From Mucidula mucida (Eukaryota > Basidiomycota > Agaricomycetes > Agaricales > Physalacriaceae), in NCBI GenBank assembly GCA_015501055.1, contig JADNYV010000202.1:1-64000 (forward strand): a stretch of 64,000 bases of DNA, read 5' to 3'. The notes beneath the pieces are model-generated. The model made no database searches. It saw only the letters and a program-made list of their open reading frames with translations, and had not been told where the DNA came from. Within the stretch, counting starts at the first letter, position 1; each line of letters begins with the position of its first letter. Made by a program: the position numbers and the translations under genes. Shown piece after piece: positions 1-11,262 of the stretch.

Positions 1-333
1 GCTGCTGAAATCCGCATCACTGTCGGTGACGACGAGACTGGCGCCTATCAAGCCGAGGCTGGATTGAACCATTTCAGCCATCCCTTCAGTTCCGGAGGAC
101 TCATCACCATCGGAATGTGGCGCAACGGCACCAACGTTGGTGGAACGTTGACCGGGGAGCGCGCAATCGTCGAGGAGCCTGAGTTGTATGATTACACCGG
201 TATGTCTTTCTCAGCGTTGTTTGATTAAGCTGACTCTTGAGTAAAGCAGGTTGTTGAGCAATTCTGGCACGAATCCTGGCTGGGAGGCCTTGCGCATAGA
301 CTCGGAGCAAAGGTTGGACGTAAATTTATGTAG
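1..333 (+). CDS. 3' end of an unidentified gene (possibly a secreted carbohydrate-active enzyme)
   Basis: The window opens inside a coding exon in frame 1. It reads without a stop through a short beta-rich stretch (AEIRITVGDDETGAYQAEAG, then NHFSHPFSSGG and MWRNGTNVGG). A 42 bp candidate intron at 200-241 starts gtatgt and carries a ctgac branch-like site. Splicing it joins the exon to a second one ending at TAG 331-333; reading through instead gives a stop at 226-228. The pattern of a small beta module with an RNG motif recalls the C-terminal tail of fungal GH71 alpha-1,3-glucanases, but the usual end motif is absent, so the family is only a guess. The 5' part lies outside the window. Confidence 0.45.
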
Positions 334-462
334 CTGCCATGTTCTGTGAAATGGGAGAATGTTAGTCTTGTCATGCCCTCGCGCGATTGCATTCAGATCA
401 AGACTGAGAGAATAGTGTTATACATCGATTCAACATCAGATTCTATTACAAGAATGAAACGA

Positions 463-1485
463 CTATGTTGTATCCATTGCCTCTCCAACAGGGATCGGAG
501 TGACTGCCTCATCAACAACCAGGCTCCGGATGCTTTCACTCTTCCATGCAGTCGTACCACGTCTGAACCCATACTGCCTGCTCTTTTGTACCACGCTGAT
601 TAGGCATCTCGACATTGCGAAGCATCTCAGTGTGCCCCGCTGTGATGATGCAGGCGTCGACATTGGAGCCAGAGCCAAGATCGGTTGAAGATACCGGCGG
701 AGATGGCGTCTTTGACCAGTTGGAGTGCGTCCTCGCGCTGTGGCGGTAATGAGCATCGATTGCGTTGTGTGTTGCATCGCTTACAGTCATGTTGGGCCTC
801 CAGCCGGTTTCAAAGACTGCCATCCGAGCGAGAGAACCGGATCCCATGGTCACGTAAGGCAGTTTGTCTGTAGAACCGTGGGGAGCGACAGTGAACAGGT
901 TGGGGCCGGTAGCGTCGACACCGCCGAGTACGAGAGCAGCACCGACTTGGCCTTGATATCTGGTCGGGATCGAAGGAATGGGCATTCAGTTGTAATTAAA
1001 TGACAATAACTGACCTGAACAACATCTGCTTAAGCATGGTCATGGCGGTGACGACTCTCGGTTTGCGGCCAGTGTGGAGAGCGTGAAGCTCCATGTTGGA
1101 AGAGATGAGGGCGGTGGTAAATTCGGTATCAGCAGCCGTTCCTGCACCGCAACATCTGATATTGTCAGAGATATAGTGGATCTAAGCGATGGTCAACCAC
1201 GTTCAGCGATGGACCGACTGACGCACCTTTTCACAGTTCTTGTCTGCAACGATGGGACCCTCAGTAGCACGTGTATCGGCGCCCAAGACTATTCCATCCT
1301 GAAAAAGGCATCCGACGATGGTAGTACCGGTGCTTGTGGCCTTTGGTAGGGGGATGCCCTTTTCACTGAGAAAGTTGTTTCTGGCAACACGATGAGAACA
1401 AAATACTTAGTAAAAGCCTTGGTACTCACCGGAGCTCATTGGAAAAGTCGAAGCCAGGCGATGAGAATACAGACGAGCTCGCCAT
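463..1485 (-). CDS. PUP1: 20S proteasome subunit beta-2 (PUP1-like), with two apparent frameshifts
   Basis: This encodes the trypsin-like catalytic beta-2 subunit of the 20S core particle. Exon 1 starts at ATG 1485 ([15 protein letters not shown]). The catalytic Thr is the first T of [20 protein letters not shown], and [28 protein letters not shown] and [16 protein letters not shown] are all strongly conserved in the family. Short introns follow exon 1, the DKNCEK codons and the KQMLF codons, and a 47 bp intron follows PNMT. After AISAGIFN the frame slips by one extra base near 683-684 before [13 protein letters not shown]. One more extra base near 577-578 is needed to reach [19 protein letters not shown] and the stop at 463. 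The identity is secure. As written the gene cannot make a full protein, so this is either a decayed duplicate or a consensus error in an essential gene. Confidence 0.85.
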
Positions 1486-1565
1486 GGCGGTCAATGGGCA
1501 AGAGACGTACGTCGCCTTCTGCATACGCGTCGCCAGCATCACGTGAGTGATTAGATTACGGTCCA
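1470..1565. repeat. Repeat copy S1: start region and promoter of the proteasome gene
   Basis: This segment holds the first codons of the proteasome gene (on the - strand) and the sequence just upstream. It aligns with 8855-8960 in the same orientation. Shared blocks are acgagctcgcca, ggcggtcaatg, gtcgccagcatcacgtgag (with a CACGTG E-box) and gattagattac, separated by a small indel. The partner copy lies directly before the aldehyde dehydrogenase start. Confidence 0.75.
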
Positions 1566-2963
1566 TCCCCGCCCTGGACGCGTGTGAGATCCGAAACCTT
1601 CCACCACCACCACCACCACTCTACATTTCCTGCAGACTGAGACCGACCGCGAACCGATGCATTTGACATATACGGAACGTATCCCGTCCAACCTGAGAAC
1701 GATTCCGAGGACATGTTCTTGAATGGTGTGCAACCCACCCAGCATCCTCGCCAGCAAGTTTCAAGACGGAATAAAACTTCTCGCATACGGCTCCCTCGCG
1801 CCCTTCAACGATATCTAGCGTCTTCACAAAGTCGGAAATCACAACGTCATTGCCGCAGGCCGGACATGTCCGACTCGCAGTACTTTTAATTCATCCTCGA
1901 TGAATCTTATAATTGACGATTTCCCAGGACGGCCACTACCTCGGAGTAAAGGAGATTCAAGATTACCGCTCCCAGGACATGTACGCCCGCCGCTCCGAGA
2001 TCACCCTATTATGGAACTTGCTACTCGTCGATGGCAAACGCCTCCTTTCATACGTCGATGTACTAGGAACAACCCACTCCACTTCAACGGTCCCAACGGG
2101 ATATGGCGTCTATTTCACCCAGCCTTTTTCTCGCAAAGCCCTCGAAAGGCCTTGAGGACGTTCTAACGCAGAAGCAGGCCATGTGCATCTTAAAGGATTG
2201 CATGAAGGCGCTCAGGCGGGGAGTTGAATGATTTATACTTCGTGATACCTTGCTGAGACTTTTTTTTTTTTTTTTTTTTTGGTAGACCAATAGAGGCGTC
2301 GCAGATATCCGAGTCGCGTTGTGCGGTGACGCTCGCCTTCCAGAAATATGGTGCTCAGACATGTACGCTGTTCATAAATATGAAGTTCGTATCTTTGGAG
2401 TCAGTGCGCGTTCTAATGTTTTGTTTGAGTAGTTCCTCTTGTCTTCCCCACAATAGATGTAAAAAGAAGGTAAAGATGACAACAAAACCTGCGACGGAGC
2501 AAGAACTTGACGTAGACCTCCTGGACTACCCAATATCAATCTGTTTCAATTGTTTTTTCGCCGCTGATGGAGCGTGAGCCTTTTAAGGACAAGGCTGCTG
2601 AACTGACGTTTCCTGCGACACTAACCGCGAATCCCCATGGATAGCTCGGCGTGCATTTGGCATTCATGAATGGCGCTTTGTCCTGCTTGGCGTATTGCTT
2701 CGTGGTGGGTCACATAGGCTCAAGCTTCAATACACTTCACCCCCAGATAATTCACCTTCCAACATGAGAACAACAAGCTGTGATGTCTGTGGGGACGCTT
2801 TTTCATCACCGATCATTCTATTCATGGGCAACCTTCATCCAAAGCGGTTCACAAGAGCTCATGGCTGCACCTTGTATCAGCTTTGGACAAGGAGTATACC
2901 TCTATATAAGCTGGGAGATGTGTAAAGTAATGCGCAAACATAAACACTTCTATAATTTCCGAC
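1566..2963. other. Gene-poor stretch with simple repeats
   Basis: No gene could be supported. A CCA trinucleotide run lies at about 1600-1620 and a run of 21 T at 2260-2280. Overlapping + strand ORFs of 80-88 codons at 1900-2166 have balanced composition (for example MYARRSEITLLWNLLLVDGK) and could be an exon remnant, but they match no family I recognise and have no convincing start or partner exon. Confidence 0.5.
2260..2280. repeat. Poly-T homopolymer (21 nt)
   Basis: There are twenty-one consecutive T on the + strand. This could be a retroposed poly-A tail read on the other strand or simple slippage. No coding retrocopy was recognised next to it. Confidence 0.9.
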
Positions 2964-3488
2964 ATGCCATATGCCCCTCAACTTTCTCAGTCTGCTCACC
3001 CCGACTGGAGTACTGCTCAAGGCAAGAGTCAATATTATCCATTATTCCTTCGGCAGCACCAGGATTACTATAAAGCTTTTCGCCGAGATATTTCGTGGCT
3101 AGGACCTTTCTGCAGGAACATTGTCGAAGACCTCATCACGAGAGGCTATACTTGTCGCCTGGATGACGATGATTTTGCTTCTTCTTCTTCTTCAAGTTCT
3201 GTGGCGCAGACACATTCGTCTTCTCGCAGTCCTCATCCCTCCACCTCGTCCCCCTCTTCGTACGAAAACTTCCAAGTGTCTGGAACACCAGATTTATTTA
3301 TGAGCGGTCCTCCGACTCTTGATTGGCTAACTACATCCCATCCATCTACTCCTACTCACCAGCCCAATAAAACATCATCGGTATCACAGAATGGCCAGTC
3401 TCTGCATAATACCGCATCTTCTGCAAGTCCAAGGACAGATATCTCTGACATCACATCATTCCTCCGACAGCTCGCCGCACGCATCTAG
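2964..3488 (+). CDS. Hypothetical low-complexity protein
   Basis: An open frame of 174 codons starts MPYAPQLSQSAHPDWSTAQG. It has an ordered-looking N-terminal part (residues 1-70, with YYKAFRRDISWLGPFCRNIV) followed by a Ser/Thr/Pro/His-rich tail encoded partly by a ctt repeat. A second Ser/Pro/Arg-rich frame runs on to 3822 (GPPPRRRAAQSVPPQASSSS) and may be a further exon after a small frame change. No domain is recognised. The composition suits a disordered regulatory protein, but a non-coding interpretation cannot be excluded. Confidence 0.4.
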   Translation: MPYAPQLSQSAHPDWSTAQGKSQYYPLFLRQHQDYYKAFRRDISWLGPFCRNIVEDLITRGYTCRLDDDDFASSSSSSSVAQTHSSSRSPHPSTSSPSSYENFQVSGTPDLFMSGPPTLDWLTTSHPSTPTHQPNKTSSVSQNGQSLHNTASSASPRTDISDITSFLRQLAARI

Positions 3489-3822
3489 CACATATAATGA
3501 TTCTTACTCTCAGCCCACCCGTGGGTGCTCAGTCTACCCCGTAAATCCTCAATCAACTCGACGGGGATCTGAAATCAATGGCATTGCGAGGCCTCGAGGG
3601 CCACCACCTCGCAGAAGAGCAGCTCAGTCAGTGCCACCTCAAGCATCCAGCTCTTCACATCAGAATGACTTCTCCCATGCTCTGCACCTTCCTCATGATT
3701 TAAATCGAGACCGCCGTCCATCAGCTCAGTTGTTTGCGTCTGCCGAAGGATACTGTCAAGCTCATAGCCAGCCTCATCATTTCTCACCGCAACCTCTCTA
3801 TGATGCAGCGCCTCGACCGTAG

Positions 3823-4640
3823 GATCACGAGAGCTATCAAGACTTTGCTGGCTTCGTGACTTTGTTGGCTTCTCAACGCTTGGATGGATCTCGCCTAGTA
3901 CACCATCACAACCCGAATCGTTCGCACAGCTCGCACCCTCCTCCATGGTCAGGACAGTCCCTCAAGTTTTGACGTCGTCGCAACATTGAATTCTTAACCT
4001 TCTATACTACAAGGATGAGAAGAATGAGTCCTCCGCATTCATTGCCGACATATTTTACGACATGGTATATGTAGCTATTACCCCGAAGCCATCGACTGCA
4101 TGGATACGCGACTTTGCCCCTCTAACAGGGTAAGCTTCTTGTATCGCGCTCTTGGAAACCTTGGAAATCACTCATTCTTTGTAGACAGCCTTCTAAGCAT
4201 ATCACCCAGTGGTTCTATGACCGCCGGCAGCGCCGACATGCTAAACAATGTGACACTGTTTGCATTAGCAACTATGATATCCTAGCTAGGAAGGGTGCGA
4301 CACAATATCTAGCCTTAGGATCTTACTGATTTGATGGACAGTATTCACTCGGACCCGGATATGTTACAGTGATGACCTGCTGCTGTAGCCTCCTATTGTA
4401 TTTCTTATATGAAACAATATTGTAACAGCACGGCCATCAATTTGCTTACCTCTGACCTTCTGTCAAAGTTATTGTCTTTGCTTGATTGTTTCTCGTACAC
4501 CAGAGGACATGGGAAATATTGGTTTGATCGGCGTACTCGGATCCACTGCTTCTTTAAAACGTGCCACACAGCAATAACACCATATCTTCTCGACTCTCTA
4601 TACGCCACACATAACCTCATACCGGTCTTCTTGGACAGAA
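3823..4640. other. Intergenic stretch, nothing recognised
   Basis: Only short overlapping ORFs without family resemblance occur here. The following DUF6535 gene probably takes its promoter from the right half of this stretch. Confidence 0.5.
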
Positions 4641-7600
4641 ATGCATGATGGCCACAGCGGCATTCAAGTCCTCCGCCCAATCAACTCTACCACTAACTTA
4701 CCTCCTGATGCACCCATACAATCGGACCATGAAGCAAACCGGAAGCCAAAAAACACAGTCTCTGCGCCCTCCTATGTACCAGGCTATGGTACGAGTTGTT
4801 CCTGTGATTGGTATCAGCACTCATCCCGTTAACAGTAATAAACAACCGGTATGACTATGAACAAAAGTATCCTCCCGACAAACAATACAAAGAGATGTCG
4901 CCGACTTCTAGGCTCTGGAAGACCTACGAAGACGAAGCCGGCAAGTACGACCTTGAACGCGTTGCCGATTGGCGGGATGGCCTGGATATCCTTCTCGTTT
5001 TTGTGAGTGCTGCTGTTGATTCGCCGCCGGCAAATCAGACCCTTTAGGACAGGCCGCCCTCTTCTCCGCCGTTGTGACCACTTTTGTCTCGCAAACATGT
5101 CAGAATCTCCAAGTGGATTATGCAGAAGTCACGGCTTCTATCATGATACAATCAATCAATATTCAGCATGCTATCCTCAACGCACTCCAGAACCACACTG
5201 TACAGGCAATACCTCCCGTAGCTGTGTCGCCCTTCGCATTCCGGTCCAAGCCGTTGGATCTTTGGGTCAACGCCCTCTGGTTCACAAGTCTGGGTCTCAG
5301 TCTGACCACTACGTTAATTGCGGTTCTCGCAAAACAATGGATTCACCAATACCTCGCCATACCTTCTGGCACTCCTCTCGATCAATCGCGCATCCGACAC
5401 TACCGGTTCAGTGCCCTACAACGGTGGCACGTCTCGTTGATCATTGGATGCCTCCCTATTCTGATGCATCTGGCATTGGGATTGTTCTTCGCCGGACTCG
5501 TGATTTATCTCTGCTCCCTCAGTATCGCAATCGCCGTAGATATGGGATGCATTGCATGTGCTGCATACGGAATGTATTTTTCATGCAATTTGTTGCCCCT
5601 CTTCCATCCCAATTGTCCGTATAAGACGCCACTCTCGTTGTACGGATATCAACTTCTGAACTCCCTGCGTTGGCACAGACACAATCTAGTTAGTCGCTTC
5701 AGAGCGAATCCTCCATCGCTCGACTCTATTCCAGAGTCGCTAAAGGAATATGAGCACGACACAGTTACGAAATCCGCACCAGCTGTAGATTCTTCCGCCA
5801 TTGTCTGGTTGTACAACACAACCTCGAACACTTCAGTGCAGAGCATTGTTCTCCAGGCATTGAGCAGTCTTCCGTTGGAGATGATACCAGTAGTTGGCGA
5901 CGCCACTTTGGGGATCAAATACATCTTGACAGCCATCAATTCTTATCACAGTGTGGATTTACCTGTCAATATCAACGAGCGCCTGCAGCGTGCAGCCACA
6001 CGCTTCTGCGGTTACGAGACTGTTACCAACAACGCGTATAGTTTCCATCGAATTGATCCACTGTCTTTCATCAAAGCTATCAAACGTAACTTGCTCGATA
6101 GTTTGCAAGACTCGCCATCGTGGCCCAGATGTGATGTTCTACTCTGGGGGAAACTATTCGAGAATGCATTACGTCTGGGTGTTGGCTGGCTGGGCATCAG
6201 TCACGATGTGCCATCCCGGTTATGGTGCACTCTTCTGCGAAACATTGTATTCCCCCATTTGTGCTCGCGTTCAGATTGCTATGTGAACGAGAGTTCCCCC
6301 AGCTGCGAGTTGTACACATTTTGGATGCCTCCCACCACTGACTGGCCGAATCTTGTTGTGAACGCGTACAACATTGAAAGTAATGGAACATCAAGTAGCC
6401 TGGGAAAAGCTTTGTCGCACAATATGTGTCCATCCTTTGTGAAGTGGTTGTTACATGTCGGGTTCCCCCACTTCAAACGTTCATCTGAGGAACACACGGA
6501 AAATCTTCCTGAAGACATTTTTCTCCTTCTCGTCATGTTACAAACTCCTGCGATACAGCACAGCTCCTCGCTTCATGCAGCGTGGTTCGGCGAACGTCAC
6601 GAGTCCTTGTTCCGCTTGATTCTGGACATTGTTAGAGACTACTCCGTTAACAGCATACTCGACGGCACCCACCAGGACGCCAATATTGACATTGCTACTG
6701 TTATTGCCTTGCAAAAGGTTGTCAGGTCAGAAGCCTTTGTACGAAACAATATCATCTTGCCGGAAGATAAAGACACGATTCTGGAGATTCTATTCCAAGG
6801 CGTAACTCGCCGTATCGATCTCTATGGAAGTCAGAGCCATGACTTTTCATGGCTTAGTCCAGATGTTGGTCAATGCATCTTGCAGGTGCTATTTGTTTCC
6901 GCGTCAGCTATGGATATCTCAGAGATACTTGTCGACATGTGCCATTACCTTCTGTCATCTCTCCCGTATGCTCCTTGGAATGTAGCGACGCTCAAGACGA
7001 TATATTCTACTCTGATAGAGCGACGGTGGCTGGAAGGCATCACGACAACTTTGACCTTGGCTTCGTCTAATCCACAGTCTAGCATTACAGACGACGATGG
7101 AAGTCGCGATCCTCTACACATATGGACCAGACGATTCACTTCCTTCCAAGCATCCTTGTATATCGACGGCCTGATTGTCCTCGAAGGCGAGGCACCTAAC
7201 CTATTCAAATTGGCGATCTCAAACCTCTGCGAGGCTACTAATTTGTTGACAATGTGTAAAATGCTTCTGATGGGTGATCTCAACGCTCAAGCTAGATTAT
7301 GGAAACTGGCCGCGCTTGTCAATCTGCCAGTCGATGAATGGGATCCTTCCTTCACCCACTTTTGCATCTTTGCCAATTCGCCGGTGGCACTTGATCTGTA
7401 TTCTGAGACCGTTCATTGGCGTTTGAAAGGCATCGGTTGGAAGGAGCCCGTTTTCCTTGTCAGCCAAGAGATACCGGCCGTCGCGGCTCGCTTTGTACAA
7501 GACGTTCGGCGCGCGCACTTCACGCCGCCAAACTATCAAGGTGTTGGAGTCAAGACGGAAGTGAGTGGCTCTGTCCTCCTTGAGATCCTTGTTAATGACC

Positions 7601-7653
7601 GAAACTTTGTAAGGTTCCTGGCGCGCGTCGTATGTGGCAACCCAGCCACATAG
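4641..7653 (+). CDS. DUF6535 domain-containing membrane protein
   Basis: Three exons fit exactly: 4641-4788, 4836-5002 and 5053-7653, with introns of 47 and 50 bp, giving 971 residues. The N-terminal exon is polar. Exon 2 carries YDYEQKYPPDKQYKEM and WKTYEDEAGKYD, and then the first hydrophobic segment is built across intron 2 (LLVFAALFSAVVTTFVSQT). The rest of the DUF6535 block follows: LDLWVNALWFTSLGLSLTTT, LIAVLAKQWIHQYLAIP, RIRHYRFSALQRWHVS and a long hydrophobic pair ending in LFFAGLVIYLCSLSIAIAV. This N-terminal membrane domain plus a long variable C-terminal part is a large basidiomycete-specific family of unknown function. The C-terminal 650 residues show no motif I recognise. The start could lie a few codons downstream (4645 is another frame). 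Confidence 0.88.
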
Positions 7654-8854
7654 AGGAGTATCGGCGACAATGGATACAAATAAACGCCCACAATCCTACG
7701 GACCCCCGACAACGTGAATACCTAGAGCACGCTCAGAGATGGTATCCACTCATAAGTGTTATGACTGATGACGGTGGATCCGGTACTCAATAACGACTGT
7801 AAACTGTTCAGGAATATCAATTTGCATTTGGATCCAATGCCCATCCTAACGTTTGGTGCAAGTACCTTCAAATGGAGCGTCCAAATTGGCCTTTGTGTAC
7901 AATCAGCCAGCAAGGTAAAAGATAAACTGTGTCTCCAACGATGTTCCATGAGCAATGAATAAATGGCCAACGTCCTTCCATTCCACACTCAAATCGACAG
8001 AGTTAGCGAGAGTGATCCGTCTCCAATTGGGCTGCGTGCTCTTGATTAAAGAGATGGTAGGATGGGGGCAATTTTGTCAAGAATGAGAAGCACCTACTTA
8101 TATAACATAATGCAATGAAGAGGATGCGTGTGAATTCCGTGGCAGAAGGCCAGGAGAATCAAAGGACGCAATTCGCCGGACACGAGAGACTGGACATCGG
8201 CTACGGTGAGCCTGTAGTCCTGGAAAGCCGACAGGATGGTGGTTGTGGTTGCTATCTTGCGCGGCCGTCTGCCTCTCTACATGCCCCACTATGAAACCTT
8301 CGAAGCAGTGAAAGTGAATGACGGTGTCCGAGGCGACACATCCCGTGGTCATCGTCTTATTCAATACTGTTAGGAGATGTCAGGTCCAAGAAGAATTTTA
8401 TCGTCGTGTTAGTTAATTGTATATAGATCAGCTCTAGTGAGACGATCAGGACGACTCTCAGGAAAGAAGGCAAATTTAACTGTGTCTCCCTTCATGGGTG
8501 GCTAGGCTGCACCTACAAACCCTCTCCTGCTCAAAGCGATGCGCCATCAGATGTAGCTGTGAAGCTTACGGTACTGACAAATTCGCGTATCGGGACAATT
8601 GCCAGGGTATGCAGCGATGACCTTGCATCAACAAAGATGTGGAGGACGGGCGACACGGAGCAAGTTGTTCAGCGCGATGAACAGGAAAGGTACCACACTG
8701 TTCCGTCAATACGAGGAAGAGATGCGATCTGAATAGGGGACTCATTCGTATGAATATAACGTGTTCGTATCCCTGAAGAGGTCGCGACTAAGAGGGTCCC
8801 TCGGTCAATTTGATGACTCCAGGTATACGTTTCGGACCAATACGAGGCGTCGGC
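7654..8854. other. Intergenic stretch, nothing recognised
   Basis: About 1.2 kb between the DUF6535 gene and the repeat S2 ahead of the aldehyde dehydrogenase. Only short ORFs without recognisable content occur. Confidence 0.5.
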
Positions 8855-8960
8855 GGGCAGTTACGAGCTCGCCAGGGCGGTCAATGAACAAGTTGAAGAG
8901 ACAGACGTCGCCAGCATCACGTGAGAGATTAGATTACACCAATTTCGGTCGATCCGCTAT
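8855..8960. repeat. Repeat copy S2: relic of the proteasome-gene start within the ALDH promoter
   Basis: Aligns with 1470-1565 over about 90 bp. Where the proteasome gene has CAT (its ATG on the - strand) this copy has CAG, so the start codon is lost while the following codons (GCG AGC TCG) remain. The CACGTG-containing block sits about 50 bp before the aldehyde dehydrogenase start and may be its working promoter. Confidence 0.7.
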
Positions 8961-8976
8961 CTCTCCACCTACCACC

Positions 8977-11037
8977 ATGGCTACTCAGACGACCATTATC
9001 CCACATAGCCAACAGCCTCTCGTATCGCGTACATATCCCTCTGAAGCCGATCTCGATGCCGCCATAGCAGCAGCTAGCAATGCGCAAAAGTTATGGACCA
9101 AAAAACCAGTCTCGGAGCGCATTGCGATCGGACGTAGATTCATGGTACATTTACAATCATTATCATCTGAATTTACTCAAATACTGCAAAGGATGAGTTC
9201 AGAGCCATGGCAGATGAGATTCCTATGGAACTGACACTGCAAATGGGCAGGTATGCGCGTCGATAGGTTTATGCACCACTCGACTCATCGCTCTATCAGG
9301 CCGGTATCACAATGCCCCGGCGAAGTTCGAGGCTTCCTTGACCGCGCGGAGTATATGCTATCGATCGCGGAATCTTCTCTTGCAGATGTTCCGCTCACGA
9401 ATACCGATAAGCCTGGATTCAGGCGATTCATCAAGCGGACTCCTCTTGGAGTTGTCCTTGTTATCGCTCCCTGGAAGTGAGTGACGAGTAACCCCGACGA
9501 GCGAGACTAACCCTCTCGTTAGCTTCCCATATCTTGTATCCATTAATTCAGTACTCCCCGCTATCATTGCCGGAAATGCAGTCATCTTCAAACCGTCGCC
9601 TCAGACTCCCCTGACAGCAGAGAGATTTGCTCGTGCTCTGACGAATGCTGGCGTACCAAAGGATATCATCCAGGTCGTACATATGTCCCCGGCACTATCC
9701 ACACGAGCAATCCAACATCCCTCCGTCGATTTCGTTTCTTTCACTGGCAGCGTCCAGGGAGGCAGAGCAGTCGAAGAAGCTGCTACACTGGCCAAAGGTT
9801 TCAAGGGTGTGGGTCTGGAGGTAGCGTTTTCACTCAATGGTCTTTCGTTCATACTTAAACTCTATTTCTAGCTTGGTGGCAAAGACCCGGCATACGTTAG
9901 GCCTGATGCTGACCTGGATTACACTGTTGGCGAATTGGTCGACGGTATACATGTCTATTTTCTAGTCCTTCATATTCTTGAACACCCTTACAGGAGCCCT
10001 TTTCAACTCCGGTCAAAGCTGCTGCGCTGTCGAAGTAAGCTTGATCAAGGACTACATGGAGCGCGTTGTCGCTGATATTCGTACAGCGCATATATGTACA
10101 CGAGTCGGTCTATGATGCATTTGTTGACGCTTTCGTCAAGATCGTCAAGGTACGTCTCGTTCCATATTCCTCGTTAGCCCTACTGAAGTAGATCCTCAGG
10201 CGTACAAACTTGGCGACCCGACAAAGCCCGAGACTAACCTTGGACCTGTCGTATCTTTAGCGAGTGCTGAACGTATACGCAAACAGGTTTCTGATGCTGG
10301 TATGACAATCACCACCGACGTGACTGTAATGTTCATTTTGGTTGTAGTCGCAGCTGGAGCGAAAGCGTTGATTCCGGAAAATCTTTTCCCTATCGCACAA
10401 GCGTACGTGTGAAGAGGATGGCGTCGACATGACTGACACCTCTTATAGTGGGACTACCTATGTTGCTCCTCAAGTGTTGGTCAACGTCAATCACAGTCAG
10501 TGACAGGGCCAATTTGTTTCCTACACTGACCATAAATCATATAGCCATGGATGTCATGATGGTCTGCGCCCATTACCTACCAGTTGGTGCGGTGTACTGA
10601 ATATCGTTTCAGGAGGAAAGCTTTGGCCCGATCGTTGGCATACAAAAGGTCTCTTCTGATGAAGAAGCGATAAAGCTCATGAACGACTCCCCTTATGGAT
10701 TGACTGCCTCTGTCTGGACGAATGCTGCAGCGAATCCCGACTCTGAGGAAGCATTCCTCAAGTTTGTGGATGAGATTGAGGCAGGGACTGTCTTTTTGAA
10801 CCGGTTCGTCGCTAGTGTCGCATTTGGTGATACCTTATTCATATAACTAGGTGCGATTTCCTGGATCCCGCTCTGGCATGGACTGGTGTAAAGGATAGCG
10901 GGCGGGGCGTGAGCTTGAGCAAGTTTGGTGGGTCTTTACGTTCGATCATATCCAGCGTGGTCCAAGCTCATTTTGGGACAGGTTATGATCAATTGACACG
11001 GGCCAAGTCAGTCCATATGAAAATTAAGACCTCTTAG
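8977..11037 (+). CDS. NAD(P)-dependent aldehyde dehydrogenase
   Basis: Oxidises an aldehyde to the acid with NAD(P)+; the substrate is not evident. The start at 8977 has an ideal ACCACCATGG context. About a dozen exons separated by introns of 45-60 bp splice into an intact protein of about 480 residues. Landmarks in order: ASNAQKLWTKKPVSERIAIG, the pre-fold PWNFP formed across an intron, KPSPQTPLTAERFARAL, the cofactor FTGS motif (DFVSFTGSVQGG), the general base Glu in LELGGKDPAYV, the catalytic Cys in FNSGQSCCAVERIYVHES, EESFGPIVGI, and C-terminal KDSGRGVSLSKFG joined across the last intron to YDQLTRAKSVHMK. It resembles the cytosolic succinate-semialdehyde-like ALDH group. No peroxisomal or secretion signal is seen. 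Confidence 0.95.
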
Positions 11038-11262
11038 GCGTTTTTTTCGACTCCGAAGAACCTTTCTTGTCCATTAGAGCAGCAATTCATAATACTTATG
11101 CGAGTTTGTGAGAGAAATCTTAGATGAAGTCTGCACGTGACACGACGCGTCTGCAGGGCCGCCCTCGTTGCGCTGAAGAGCCGGTGATCCGGATGTGTAC
11201 ATTCAACCACCACAACGAGGCAATGATCTTACACGCATCTTTTCTCTTTCCGCCCACCGAGA

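Noticed and set aside
1..333. GH71 alpha-1,3-glucanase tail
   Set aside because: General resemblance only; the usual terminal motif is absent and the probable second exon does not look like GH71, so no family was assigned.
1556..1842. Overlapping - strand ORFs upstream of the proteasome gene
   Set aside because: Composed largely of the CCA repeat and promoter sequence; three frames are open at once and none resembles a protein family.
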